64,000 bases of DNA from CAXWPM01 sp965206125 (GCA_965206125.1 CBDBIN010000046.1:620001-684000); one strand, 5' to 3'. Shown: positions 49,338-62,049, counted from the first letter of the stretch. The notes: generated from the sequence alone by a model not told the origin. Made by a program: numbers and translations.

Positions 49338-50044
49338 TCAATCCAGATAGAAAACGAGCCCAGCGGAGATTTCGGCGGTGTTGAAAGCTCCGCCGGCGGG
49401 GAAAACCGTCGCGTTCGGGTCGTCGGACTGGCGCGGCAACCCGAAGGTCGGCGTTCTAGACAGGAGGCCCTTGATATCGAAGCGAAAGCCGACGCGGTTG
49501 CTCACGTGCGCCTTCAGTCCGAAGCCATAATTGAACGCGAACTGAGCCGATTCCCTGAAGCCTGCCAGATTGCCCCGCAGCGGATCTCTGGCGATCCCCT
49601 TGGCTTCGTCGGTGGGCCGGTACAGCGCCCCACCGATCCCGAAGACCAGGAACGGCCGAACCGTCAGGCTCTGGTCTGAATCGATGTAGTACAGCGTGTT
49701 GACGGAGAACTGGTGGATCTGCATCCCCAACTCGAGCTCGGAGCCTGGACCGCTCTTGGTGATGAAGCGCGCGTTGTTGTTCTCGTAGCTGTAGGCGAAT
49801 TCCTCGCCCCAGTGGCCTGAATTGAAGACGTTGAGACGGACGCCGCCCCCGAGGCCCTGCTTGAGCTTGAAAGACTGCTGGATGGGCGTGACAGCCTGTG
49901 GGAAGCCGATCTCGAACTTGTTCTCGCGTGCCAGGAACCCGTGGCGAACAGGTTGAGTTCCAGGTTCCCGGAACGCTGGGCCAGCACTGGGACCACGGCC
50001 GCAAACCAACCGACCAAAACGACACCGATAATAAGCCTACGCAT
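49338..50044 (-). pseudogene. outer-membrane beta-barrel protein with a frameshift near its N-terminus
   Basis: A start at 50044 with GAGG upstream gives a good signal peptide (MRRLIIGVVLVGWFAAVVPV) and QRSGNLELNLFATG. The frame is then lost near 49935-49945. The other frame continues GFLARENKFEIGFPQAVTPI and runs as a small barrel to FNTAEISAGLVFYLD (TAG 49338). Alternating beta-strands such as LTVRPFLVFGIGGAL and RVGFRFDIKGLL support a barrel of 8-10 strands. Adding one base near 49940 would restore the gene, so this is either a real mutation or a sequence error. Confidence 0.75.
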
Positions 50045-50483
50045 TCGTAACCTCGATATGCACAGTTGTCCTGGCGCGTTTGACCGAGCGGCGCGACCCT
50101 TCTGAAGAGTCCTTGGCACATTAACGGAAAGGACGCGCTAAAGTCAAATATGCTTAGCAGTTATGGCGATTAGTTGTTGGTTGTCGCAGTTATCTGATCG
50201 TCAGTTATCAGTCATCAGCTCCGAGCTAGGCTCATGACTGACCACGGACGACTGACAACTGCTCTTGGCTTTTGGCCTTTGCCTCCTGGATCGGTCGTCA
50301 GCATTCAGTCCTATGACCGCCGACAGCCAACTACCCGTGGTCCACTCATGATTGACACGGGCTCTGGGCTTCAATTAAGATGAACTTTCCGTTGTTGATT
50401 GAAAACATTGGGTTTATTGGCGACCCGACGTCCCGAGGGAAAGGGTGCGGGCGCCGGTAAGCTCGGTTGCTTCGCCACGCTCG
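50045..50483. other. intergenic region with family D repeat
   Basis: 439 bases without a gene. It contains an imperfect inverted repeat (GTCAGTTATCAGTCATCA at 50200-50217 and the inverse GACGACTGACAACTGC at 50247-50262) of the same word type as 60981-61043. Promoters for the flanking genes are likely here but I cannot point to them. Confidence 0.5.
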
Positions 50484-52346
50484 ATGCTGAACAGAAAGAT
50501 GACCGGGAAGAGACTGATTGCTTTGGCGCTGACCGTTTGTGTTCTGGCATGGGCTATACCGGCCCCGGCCCAATCACAGGAGTTCTTTCCCGTCGACGAC
50601 CTTCGCGAGGGGATGCGTGGCGTTGGCAAGACTGTCTTCCACGGGACCACGATCGAGGAGTTCGACGTCGAGATTCTGGGTGTTCTCAAGAACTCGGCCC
50701 CGAAGCAGGATATGGTCCTGGCGCGACTGTCGGGCGGCCCCTTGGCTGAGACCGGAATCATGCAGGGCATGAGCGGGAGTCCGGTCTATGTCGATGGCAG
50801 GCTGGTCGGAGCCGTTGCGTTTGCGTTTCCGTTCGCCAGCGTCGCGATTGCCGGGATTCAGCCCATCGGACAGATGGTCGGCGTCCTCTCGGACCCCCCC
50901 GAGGGCAACCGTCTGGCCGGGGCGTGGCCGGCCGAGAGCCTGCGGGCCTATCTCAACCGTGTGATGGTGGGACTGGCCGCCGGTACCCCATTTGAAGAGT
51001 TGATCGTTCCCCCGGAACCGGTCGGCGCCAGCCTCAAGGCCGCGTCCCTCGCGGGCGCCGGTCTCGCACCGATTCGCACGCCGTTGTTCATTTCGGGAGC
51101 GTCGGCGCTTGCCATCAACCGTTTTTCCGGGCTGTTTGAGAGTTTCGGATTCACTCCCGTTCAGGGGGGCGGACAGGGTAGTGCTGCCTCCCTGGCTAGC
51201 GAGGGGGAAGCGGAGATCGTTCCGGGCTCAGCCATCAACGCCGAGATGGTGCGCGGCGATATCAGCCTCAGCGCAAACGGTACCGTGACGCACGTCGACG
51301 GCGATCGTGTGTATGCTTTTGGCCACCCGTTTCAGTCCACGGGACCCACCTCGATGCCCATGTCGAGCGCCTACGTGATCACGCTGATTCCGAACATTTC
51401 GAATTCGTTCAAGATTGCGGTTCCGATCGAGGTCGTGGGCGCTTTCTTCCAGGATCGGGCGACGGGGATGTCGGGCCGGGTTGGGGCGATGCCACAGATG
51501 ATCCCTGTCGGCATCACCCTGGAGACATCGCGGTCTCGGACCGAGCGTTACGACTACGAGATTGTCAACGACCGGTTCATGACGCCGTTCATGATGAACT
51601 TCACCCTCTTCAACCTGATTCTCGCCACCGAACGCAGTCTCGGCGAAGCGACGATCGAAGTCACGGGGACGATCCAACTCGAGAGCGGCGAACAGATCGA
51701 TGTGGCGAACGCTTTCGCCGGCGACGTCAACGGTCCCGCACAGGCGACGATCGCGACCGTCGCGCCGATCACTTACCTGATGTCGGCCGGGTTTGAGGAC
51801 CTGGCCATCGCCTCGATCGAACTGAACATCCGTTCGACGGACACCAAGCGTATCGTGACGCTCGATGCCCTTCGGATAGACCGCACGGAAGTGCGCGCCG
51901 GAGAGTCTGTCACGCTCGAAACGACCCTCCGAACGCCCGGGGGCGACGCGTTCGTCGAGAGCTACGACATCACGATACCCGCCGGAGTCCGCGCCGGAAC
52001 TGTGGAGTTGTCGGTGGGTGACGGTGTGTCGATGACGGCATCGGATCTGGGCCGTGTACCCTCGGGCGCGCCCCGGGACGTTGCCCAGGTACTCGACGAA
52101 TTGCGGAAGATCCGGAGGACTGATCGCCTCTATGTCCGTCTCCTGGCGTCGAGCCCCGGCGCCGTCGTCGGTGGGCGCGAAATGCCCGCTCTGCCGCCGT
52201 CGGTGATCGCGATGATGCGCACGGATCGTTCCGTTGACAGCAATACCTCCGGGACTCGGAACTCCGCCGTCGAAGAGTTGGAGTTGCCACCGTCCGACTT
52301 CGTGATTCAGGGACGACGCTCGCTCACCCTGAGGGTCGTCCCATAG
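50484..52346 (+). CDS. secreted SpoIVB-type (S55) serine peptidase
   Basis: 620 residues from the ATG at 50484 (MLNRKMTGKRLIALAL), a signal peptide ending at PAQSQ. The S55 text DLREGMRGVGKTVFHGT leads to GIMQGMSGSPVYVDGRLVGAV, with the catalytic Ser at about residue 97, and VYAFGHPFQSTGP with the likely catalytic His at about 281. SpoIVB itself has His before Ser, so the order here is reversed; I recall this form from acidobacterial-type S55 proteins. The C-terminal 200 residues are beta-sandwich-like. Periplasmic or secreted; its target may be one of the neighbouring secreted proteins. Confidence 0.85.
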   Translation: MLNRKMTGKRLIALALTVCVLAWAIPAPAQSQEFFPVDDLREGMRGVGKTVFHGTTIEEFDVEILGVLKNSAPKQDMVLARLSGGPLAETGIMQGMSGSPVYVDGRLVGAVAFAFPFASVAIAGIQPIGQMVGVLSDPPEGNRLAGAWPAESLRAYLNRVMVGLAAGTPFEELIVPPEPVGASLKAASLAGAGLAPIRTPLFISGASALAINRFSGLFESFGFTPVQGGGQGSAASLASEGEAEIVPGSAINAEMVRGDISLSANGTVTHVDGDRVYAFGHPFQSTGPTSMPMSSAYVITLIPNISNSFKIAVPIEVVGAFFQDRATGMSGRVGAMPQMIPVGITLETSRSRTERYDYEIVNDRFMTPFMMNFTLFNLILATERSLGEATIEVTGTIQLESGEQIDVANAFAGDVNGPAQATIATVAPITYLMSAGFEDLAIASIELNIRSTDTKRIVTLDALRIDRTEVRAGESVTLETTLRTPGGDAFVESYDITIPAGVRAGTVELSVGDGVSMTASDLGRVPSGAPRDVAQVLDELRKIRRTDRLYVRLLASSPGAVVGGREMPALPPSVIAMMRTDRSVDSNTSGTRNSAVEELELPPSDFVIQGRRSLTLRVVP

Positions 52347-52402
52347 CAGCCTGTGGTCTCACCCCCGGCTGACATGGGACGTGACTCGGCAAAGGCTTCT
52401 GT

Positions 52403-54586
52403 ATGAAAAAAGCGTTCTGGTTCCTTCCCGTTATGTTCGCGCTCCCCGCTCTGGCGGTCATTCCCCGATTCTGGGAGGTCCGCACCTATGACCAGTTTCG
52501 CCAGGGAGAGTTGGAAAGCCTGTCGGTGACCAGCGACGGTGAAATAGTGCTCGCACCGCGCGTCGACCTCATATTCGAGACGGACGAGCCGCTGATCCTC
52601 AGCGCGGTCGTGGATTCGTCGGGGAACATCTTCCTCGGTACCGGGCACGAGGGCCGAGTCTATCGGGTAAACCCGGACGGAGATGGCGCGGTGCTTGCGG
52701 ATCTTCCGGAACTGGACGTGTTCGCGTTGGCGCTCGACGGAGACGATAACCTGTTTGCCGCAACATCTCCGGACGGGAAGGTTTACCGGATCGACGACGA
52801 CGGTTCCGCTGTGCCGTTCTTCGAGCCGGAAGTCACCTATATCTGGTCCATGCTTTTCGATGACGAAGGCCGGCTTCTGGTCGGAACCGGCAACGACGGA
52901 GTGATCTATCGCGTGGACCCGGACGGCGTTGGCGAAGTTTTCTACGACAGCGACGAGACACATATCATCACGTTGGCGCTCGATGTGAACGGCGATCTGA
53001 TCGCCGGCGGTGATCCCAGGGGTTACTTGTACCGGATATCGGATGACGGCGATCCGTTCGTGCTCTACGACTCTGGCATGCGCGAAGTCCATGCGGTTGC
53101 CGTCGACTCCGATGGGACGATCTTCGCCGCAGTACTGGGCGGCGGAGGGGAAACCCTCCCGGCGACCTCCTCGGGCGGGACCGCCCAGCCGGGCCAGGCT
53201 ACTACCCTGAGCGTTACGGTCGGTTTGGCGGCTGCACAGCAGGTTACTGTGGCCGGAGGCGGCGCGTCACCACAGGCTGAGGCCCGGCCGTCATCCGCCG
53301 CAGGGGCGGGAGGTGGTTCGGGCAGTTCCATTCTGGAGATCCGATCCGACGGCGTGGTGACGACGCTGTGGCAGTCCGGAGAGGAACTTGTTTACGCGAT
53401 CCTCCCCGAGGCGGACCGCCTGCTGTTTTCAACCGGAACCCGGGGCCGTATTTACGCCTACGAAGGTCCGCAGAGGACGACCCTGCTTGTGGAGTCGTCC
53501 GAAGAACAAACGACACGCCTGCTGGCTCATCAGGACCGTGTGCTGGCGACGTCTGCGAACATGGGCAAGCTGTTTGCGATCGGCGACGTCACGGCTCGGT
53601 CAGGCGTTTACGATTCGATCGTGAGGAACACCGAGGCCACGTCCAGTTGGGGCAAGATCACGTGGACCGGCACTGGCGCTCCCGAGATTCTGACTCGGAC
53701 GGGCAACACCGGCAGCCCGGATCAAACGTGGTCGGACTGGCAGTCGGTAGGCGCCGACGGTGAGGTGGGGAGTCCCAAGGCGCGGTTCGTCCAGTGGCGG
53801 GCCGTATTGAACTCGGGTACCGATGTATCTCCGTCGTTGTCGTCGGTCACTATTCCCTACTTGCAGCAAAACTACCGTCCGTCCGTCGAATCCGTCGATC
53901 TGCTCAAGGCAGGAATTCGGTTGCAGAAGGTGCAGTCGTTCAACAACAACGGCGCCGGCGCCAACGGGGGAACCAACACGGGCACCTCGGGCCGGGTTGA
54001 TACCAGGACGGTGGTGACCCCACCCCGTCGGGTGATCGAGAGCGGCGTGCAGGCGCTTGAATGGCGCGCCGTCGACAGCAACGCGGACACACTTCTCTAT
54101 TCCATAGACTACAGGTCGGACAACGAGGAGGCTTGGAAGCAGCTCGCCGATCGTGTCGAGGATACTTTCTACACGATTGCGTCCGACACGCTGCCCGATG
54201 GCATGTACGTGGTCCGCGTGACGGCGAGTGACCTGGGATCGAATCCGCCGGCGCTGGCGATGGTGGGTAGCTTGGAATCCAGGCCGTTTGCCATCGACAA
54301 CACGTCTCCGGCGGTGACGATCCTCCAGGAGGGTGTCCAGGACGGTCGGGTTCGGATCCGTGTGAGGGTCGAGGATGGGACGTCGACCCTGAAACAGGCC
54401 GAGGTTGCCGTGGATGCGGGGAACTGGACTCCGGTTTTTCCAGTGGACGGTATCGTCGATTCGCTGTCGGAGGTGTTCGAGTACGCATCGCCGCAACTTG
54501 AGCAGGGAGAGCACGTTATCGCATTCCGGATCTACGATCAGAACGAAAACGTCGGTATGGGAAAAACTGTGGTGCGCATTCCCTGA
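52403..54586 (+). CDS. secreted beta-propeller protein
   Basis: 727 residues. Signal peptide MKKAFWFLPVMFALPALA. Residues 55-240 hold repeated blades (NIFLGTGHEGRVYRVNPDG; NLFAATSPDGKVYRIDDDG; RLLVGTGNDGVIYRVDPDG; DLIAGGDPRGYLYRISDDG). A Gly/Ala/Ser-rich linker follows at 250-310, more blades to about 400, and then Ig-like beta domains with a second Asn/Gly-rich linker near 515. No catalytic residues are seen. Likely a large periplasmic or surface binding protein, between the S55 peptidase and the M1-like gene on the same strand. Confidence 0.85.
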   Translation: MKKAFWFLPVMFALPALAVIPRFWEVRTYDQFRQGELESLSVTSDGEIVLAPRVDLIFETDEPLILSAVVDSSGNIFLGTGHEGRVYRVNPDGDGAVLADLPELDVFALALDGDDNLFAATSPDGKVYRIDDDGSAVPFFEPEVTYIWSMLFDDEGRLLVGTGNDGVIYRVDPDGVGEVFYDSDETHIITLALDVNGDLIAGGDPRGYLYRISDDGDPFVLYDSGMREVHAVAVDSDGTIFAAVLGGGGETLPATSSGGTAQPGQATTLSVTVGLAAAQQVTVAGGGASPQAEARPSSAAGAGGGSGSSILEIRSDGVVTTLWQSGEELVYAILPEADRLLFSTGTRGRIYAYEGPQRTTLLVESSEEQTTRLLAHQDRVLATSANMGKLFAIGDVTARSGVYDSIVRNTEATSSWGKITWTGTGAPEILTRTGNTGSPDQTWSDWQSVGADGEVGSPKARFVQWRAVLNSGTDVSPSLSSVTIPYLQQNYRPSVESVDLLKAGIRLQKVQSFNNNGAGANGGTNTGTSGRVDTRTVVTPPRRVIESGVQALEWRAVDSNADTLLYSIDYRSDNEEAWKQLADRVEDTFYTIASDTLPDGMYVVRVTASDLGSNPPALAMVGSLESRPFAIDNTSPAVTILQEGVQDGRVRIRVRVEDGTSTLKQAEVAVDAGNWTPVFPVDGIVDSLSEVFEYASPQLEQGEHVIAFRIYDQNENVGMGKTVVRIP

Positions 54587-54666
54587 ATCGCTCGTCTAAG
54601 AATTGGTGACCCGCGGGATGTGAACGGCGATAATGCATTCTTACGGATGACTTCCCGAACAAGAAC

Positions 54667-56664
54667 ATGAAAATAATTCAAGTGTTTCTGGTTACTTGCC
54701 TCGTTTCTACGACCGGCTTTGCGCAGACCCTGATACCGCTCGCAGCACAGTCTGATCGCCCGACGATCGATGTCGAGTCCTACTCGATAGAAGCGACGAT
54801 CGATCCCTATGAGCGCGAACTCCGGGCCACTGCGACGATCCGCTTCATCCAGTTGGACCGTCAGAGCTATGCGGTTTTTGACCTGGACCGTCGCCTGCGG
54901 GTGCGGGACGTGTTCCTGGGCGAGACCGAACCGATTCCAGTCCGGTACCGACAGTTCGACATCGATTCCACAGTGGAAATCGACCTCGCCGACCTCGGGC
55001 AGTTCGACCAGCCGTATGTGCGGATCGAATACGACGGTGTTTTGAACCCGGAACCGGACCGCCGAGAGCCGATTCTGAGTCGTATCGGAGCCGAAACCGC
55101 GTTCCTGCTCGATGAAGCGAAGTGGTTTCCGACCAACGGCGTCGGTTCCGATGAAGCGACGATGGAAGTGCACCTGACGGCCCCGGTCGGCTGGGAGTTC
55201 ATCAGCGACCTCGCCCCTCTGGGGGATCCCGAGTACCTGGGCGAGGTTGTCCGCAAGTCTCTTGTCGGCGAAGAGCCCGGGTTCTGGGGGACGCTGGTCG
55301 TTGGCGATTACGAAGTCGTGTCGACGTCGGTGGAAGACGGCTACGACGTCGAAGCGGTCGTGCTCGGGGACTCCCTCGAAGCAGCCAGAGCGATGGGCGA
55401 GGCGGCCTCTCGCATCATGGGGTTTTATGCGGAGACGTTTGGGCCGCTGGATTCCTCGTCTCTCCGAATCGTGGAGGTCGATGGCGCGAACTGGGACTCG
55501 CGTTTTGGCGCGGGAATGCTGCTCCTGCCGTCGGCGGGGTTTCTGGATGACCTGGACGAATGGGAGTTTTCCCAGTATGTCGCCGCGCAATGGTTTCCGA
55601 TGATGTACCCGATCGAGGACCCGGAAGCTGACTCATGGCTCGCCGAGGGTATGGCGGTGTTTGCGAGCACTTATTACTTCGAAGAGACGCTCGATCCGAT
55701 CGATGCCGAGGAACACGTCAGAAGGGGATTGGTCAAGGCGCTCAGCTACGAGGGCAACCTCCCTCTCAGCCTCGCGGGCACGCTGTCGAAGGATTCCGCA
55801 GAGTACCGCACGCTGGCTGGTTTTAAAGGTGGATTCGTTTTTCGGATGTTGCGCGATGTGGTCGGTGATGAGAGCTTTAGCGAGATGCTTTCCCAGTTTC
55901 CGACGCTGTTCGCGGACCGGCCGTTGTCGACCGCCGCGTTGCTGGACGTCGCATCAACGGCCGCCGGTGAGGATCTGACCTATTTCTTCGACCAGTGGCT
56001 GAACGGGACTGGGATACCCGAGTTCGACCGCGAATACACGATCTTCCGCACAAGCGACGGTTACAAGGTGATGGGGCTGATCACGCAGGACCTGGACCTG
56101 TTCCGCATGCCCGTCGAGTTGGAAGTCATGACCGACGGCGAACCGGAGTTCCAGACCGTCTGGGTATCCGGGCCGGACAGCGATTTCGACATCATCGCCG
56201 AGCGGAGGCCCTTGACGATCCGGATCGACCCGGACATGCGTCTGCTTCGGCTGTCTCCCGGACTGCGTGTGGCCATCCATATCAGCCGGGGTGAGGACCT
56301 TGCCGAAGACGGGCGCTTCAACGACGCGATCGACGAATACCAGGCGGCCGTCGATGAGGATCGGCTGAGCTCGCTGGCTTTCTTCCGGATGGGAGAGGCG
56401 TTGTTCGAGTTGGGCAACCTCCAGGCTGCGGCGAATGTTCTTACCGAGGCGCTCAACGGAGATCTCGAGCCAACCTGGGTTGAGGCCTGGGCCTACATTA
56501 ACAAGGGCAAGATCTACGACATCCGAGGGCAACGCGAGCGCGCCGTCAACGAGTACCAGCGGGCGGTCAACACCCGTGACGATGCCTACGGTGCGCAGGC
56601 GGAAGCGGAGAAATACCTTGCCGCGCCGTTTCGTCGAGCAGGGCGCCCGACGATCGGCGACTGA
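54667..56664 (+). CDS. secreted M1-like peptidase homologue lacking the zinc site, with TPR tail
   Basis: 665 residues. Signal peptide MKIIQVFLVTCLVSTTGFAQ, then an M1-type N-terminal beta domain (SYSIEATIDPYERELRATATI) and the gluzincin-like core. Where active enzymes have HExxHxWF the text is SQYVAAQWF (residues 302-310), so both His ligands and the catalytic Glu are gone; WLAEGMA keeps the downstream Glu (E327). The GxMEN-type substrate loop reads AGMLLLPS. From about 560 there are two TPR-like repeats (AEDGRFNDAIDEYQAAVDED; MGEALFELGNLQAAANVL). Probably a binding or scaffold protein rather than a peptidase. Confidence 0.85.
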   Translation: MKIIQVFLVTCLVSTTGFAQTLIPLAAQSDRPTIDVESYSIEATIDPYERELRATATIRFIQLDRQSYAVFDLDRRLRVRDVFLGETEPIPVRYRQFDIDSTVEIDLADLGQFDQPYVRIEYDGVLNPEPDRREPILSRIGAETAFLLDEAKWFPTNGVGSDEATMEVHLTAPVGWEFISDLAPLGDPEYLGEVVRKSLVGEEPGFWGTLVVGDYEVVSTSVEDGYDVEAVVLGDSLEAARAMGEAASRIMGFYAETFGPLDSSSLRIVEVDGANWDSRFGAGMLLLPSAGFLDDLDEWEFSQYVAAQWFPMMYPIEDPEADSWLAEGMAVFASTYYFEETLDPIDAEEHVRRGLVKALSYEGNLPLSLAGTLSKDSAEYRTLAGFKGGFVFRMLRDVVGDESFSEMLSQFPTLFADRPLSTAALLDVASTAAGEDLTYFFDQWLNGTGIPEFDREYTIFRTSDGYKVMGLITQDLDLFRMPVELEVMTDGEPEFQTVWVSGPDSDFDIIAERRPLTIRIDPDMRLLRLSPGLRVAIHISRGEDLAEDGRFNDAIDEYQAAVDEDRLSSLAFFRMGEALFELGNLQAAANVLTEALNGDLEPTWVEAWAYINKGKIYDIRGQRERAVNEYQRAVNTRDDAYGAQAEAEKYLAAPFRRAGRPTIGD

Positions 56665-56687
56665 GCACAAGACATCAACAGGATCGA

Positions 56688-56717
56688 GTGTAGGGGCGGG
56701 ACCTGTGCCCGCCCGAC
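56688..56717. repeat. hairpin repeat family A, single arm
   Basis: 30 bp identical to 19087-19116 (GTGTAGGGGCGGGACCTGTG..). It lies between the M1-like gene and guaB, 24 bases after the stop of the former. Confidence 0.85.
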
Positions 56718-56788
56718 ACCACCCACCTACGGACCCTGAGGAAAGAACAGTCCGGGAGAGGTAGCGACCGGTCCAATCTTCCACCCAT

Positions 56789-58245
56789 CTAATCCAGTTG
56801 GTAGTTGGGCGCCTCTTTCGTAATAAACACGTCGTGGACGTGCGATTCCGTTAGCGATGCGCTCGTAATCTTCACGAACCGGGTCTTGGTCTGGAGATCG
56901 ACGATCGAGGCGGCTCCGCAGTATCCCATGCCTGCTCGCAACCCGCCCACCAGTTGTATGACCATCGAAGCCAGCGGGCCCTTGTGGGCCACCCGGCCCT
57001 CGACACCTTCGGGTACGAGCTTATTCGGCAGCGCCTTGTCCTGGGAGTAGCGATCGCTGGACCCCTCCTGCATCGCGCCGAGCGACCCCATGCCACGGTA
57101 GGACTTGTAGGTGCGGCCCTGGTACAGGATGACCTCGCCAGGGCTCTCGTCGGTCCCCGCGAATAGGGACCCGATCATGACGCAGTCGGCCCCGGCCGCG
57201 ATGGCCTTGGTGATGTCGCCAGAAAACTTGACGCCGCCGTCGGCAACCAAGGGAATGTTGTGGGCCTTGCTGGCGCGCGCACAGTCGAGTATGGCGCTGA
57301 CCTGGGGCACGCCGACGCCGCTGACGACCCGGGTCGTGCAGATCGAACCCGGTCCGATGCCTACCTTGATGGCGTCCACTCCCGCATCGATGAGATGCTC
57401 GACGGCTTCGGCCGTTGCGACGTTTCCGGCCACGATATCGGCGTCCGGATGGTTTGCCTTTATCGTCCGGATGGCGTCCAACACGCGCGAAGAATGCCCA
57501 TGAGCAGTGTCGATTACGATGACGTCGACGTTAGCCGAGATGAGCGCGGCCGCACGGTCGGCGTAATCTCCGGTCGCGCCGATCGCCGCTCCCACTCGCA
57601 GGCGCCCGTGCTCGTCCTTGGCCGAAGAGGGATACTTGATCTTCTTCGTGATGTCCTTAACCGTGATCAGGCCCTTCAGGTTTCGGTCGTCATCGACGAC
57701 GAGGAGCTTCTCGATACGGTGCTTGTGGAGTATGCGCTGGGCTTCGTCAAGCGTCGTGCCGGTAGGGACCGTGACGAGGTTGTCCTTGGTCATCACGTCC
57801 CGGATTGGAAGATCGTAGCGGTCCTCGAAACGGAGGTCCCTGTTTGTCAGGATGCCGACCAACCGGCCTTCCTCGGTAATAGGCACTCCGGAAATCTTGT
57901 AATGGGACATCAAGTCCAGAGCATCCTGGATCCTGCGGTCCGGAGACATCGTGATCGGGTCGACGATCATCCCACTCTCGGAACGTTTTACCTTGTCCAC
58001 CTCAGCGGCCTGCAGCTCCACGCTCATGTTGCGATGGACGATGCCGATTCCTCCCTGCTGTGCCAGTGCGATCGCCAGCCTGGACTCCGTGACGGTGTCC
58101 ATGGCGGAGCTCACGACCGGAATGTTCAGAGTGATTCGGTTCGTCAGCCGGGTTGCGGTTCGGACTTCGGTGGGCAAGACTTCGGACTTCTGGGGGACGA
58201 GGAGGACATCGTCGAAAGTGTAGGCTTCGCTGAATCTGTCTTCGT

Positions 58246-58267
<22 letters not shown>
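56789..58267 (-). CDS. guaB: IMP dehydrogenase
   Basis: 492 residues from the ATG at 58267 (MPRSERLNEDRFSEA), overlapping the 3' end of secA by 22 bases. IMPDH text: FDDVLLVPQKSEVLP, SAMDTVTESRLAIALAQQGGIGIVHRN, two CBS domains, the loop GIGPGSICTTRVV with the catalytic Cys, ADGGVKFSGDITKAIAAGA and YRGMGSLGAM. It makes XMP for GMP synthesis. A TTG at 58249 (LNEDRF) is an alternative start without the overlap. Confidence 0.95.
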
Positions 58268-60906
<2,639 letters not shown>

Positions 60907-60980
60907 TCTTAAAGATAGCCGAATTTGTCGCTTGGGGAAAGAGGCGGGGAGGGCTATTAGAGATTCGTCAGTGGAAAACC

Positions 60981-61043
60981 ATGGTCAGTGGTCAATCTGC
61001 GATGTCAAATCATTTTGAAATTGAAAATCGACCACTGACCATC
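60981..61043. repeat. inverted repeat family D
   Basis: ATGGTCAGTGGTCAATC and the inverse GACCACTGACCATC, with about 32 bp between, in the 222-base gap between secA and the M23 gene. Related words occur at 50200-50262. Confidence 0.75.
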
Positions 61044-61128
61044 GATCATTTTTCATTTGCCTGGAGCACGGAGGGCCCCTAGAGTGCAGAACCGACTTTC
61101 ACCACAGGATGAAACCGATCGGGGTAGG

Positions 61129-62049
61129 CTAATCGGCAATCGAGGCCGGTCCGCGCGGGAGGTAGTTGCGTGGGTTTCTCGAGATGTCGTTCAGACGGAC
61201 TTCATAGTGAAGGTGGGCGCCCGTAGATCTGCCGGTCGATCCGACGTAGCCGATGATGTCGCCCTTCCGCATCACGTCGTCGATGCCGACCGCGAACCGG
61301 GACAAGTGGCCGAAGCGTGTCGTGATCCCATCGCCGTGGTCGAGGACAATCAGGTTGCCGTAGGCGGAGCGTCTTTGCGCGAAGGCGATCCTTCCGTTGG
61401 CGGGCGCACGTACTGCGGTCCCGTAGAGGGCCCCGATGTCGAGTCCACGATGGATTTCCGTTTCACCCGTGAAAGGGTCGCGGCGCGTACCGTAGCCGCT
61501 CCGGATCGGTCCAGCGACGGGCCACATCGAAGGTGTCAGCAGCAGTTGGTCGGCACGCCGTTCGGCGATTTGCTCGACGAAGAGAAGCTGGCCTTCCAAC
61601 TCCAGGGTGCGGTCCCGAGCGATGTCGATGTTGGTCCGAATGTCGAGGCTCGCGATCAGCGTCGCCGTCGGATAGTCCTCGATCGCCCCGCCGATGCCGC
61701 CATCGCCCTCGAGAAGCCCGAACCGTTGGTTCCAGGTGTCGTCCTGCATCAGCTCCTGGATTCTGGCCGAGATGTTCTCGAGGCCTCGAATCTTGTTGTT
61801 GAGCTGTCGGGTGGCGACTTCCAGATTCTTCTTGTCGACCCTGAGCGTTGTATTCTCAGCGACCAGGCGGTTGTAGTCGGAGGTCTCGAGGGCCATCCGT
61901 GCATAACTGAAACCGAGACCTACGACTGCAAAGAAACCGAGCAGCACTAGGCCGCAGATGACGTAAAAGGCGGACAGCGGGATGCGTACCTTGTGGAGGT
62001 GAGAACTGGAGTTGGGTACGATGATAAGGGTGTATGAGTTCTTGGCCAT
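61129..62049 (-). CDS. membrane-anchored M23 (LytM) peptidase-like protein
   Basis: 306 residues from the ATG at 62049 (MAKNSYTLIIVPNSS). One membrane span (AFYVICGLVLLGFFAVVGLGF) is followed by a coiled coil (SDYNRLVAENTTLRVDKKNLE..) and a C-terminal LytM domain. The domain has EIHRGLDIGA (H200, D204), FGHLSRF and TGAHLHYEVR, i.e. the full zinc set, so it is probably an active peptidoglycan endopeptidase. The design matches NlpD/EnvC-type or MepM-type cell-wall proteins. The start is uncertain; no ribosome site is evident. Confidence 0.88.
   Translation of the reverse strand: MAKNSYTLIIVPNSSSHLHKVRIPLSAFYVICGLVLLGFFAVVGLGFSYARMALETSDYNRLVAENTTLRVDKKNLEVATRQLNNKIRGLENISARIQELMQDDTWNQRFGLLEGDGGIGGAIEDYPTATLIASLDIRTNIDIARDRTLELEGQLLFVEQIAERRADQLLLTPSMWPVAGPIRSGYGTRRDPFTGETEIHRGLDIGALYGTAVRAPANGRIAFAQRRSAYGNLIVLDHGDGITTRFGHLSRFAVGIDDVMRKGDIIGYVGSTGRSTGAHLHYEVRLNDISRNPRNYLPRGPASIAD

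Noticed and set aside
54667..56664. Active M1 aminopeptidase
   Set aside because: The zinc-binding HExxH positions are QYVAA, so catalysis by the family mechanism is not possible.
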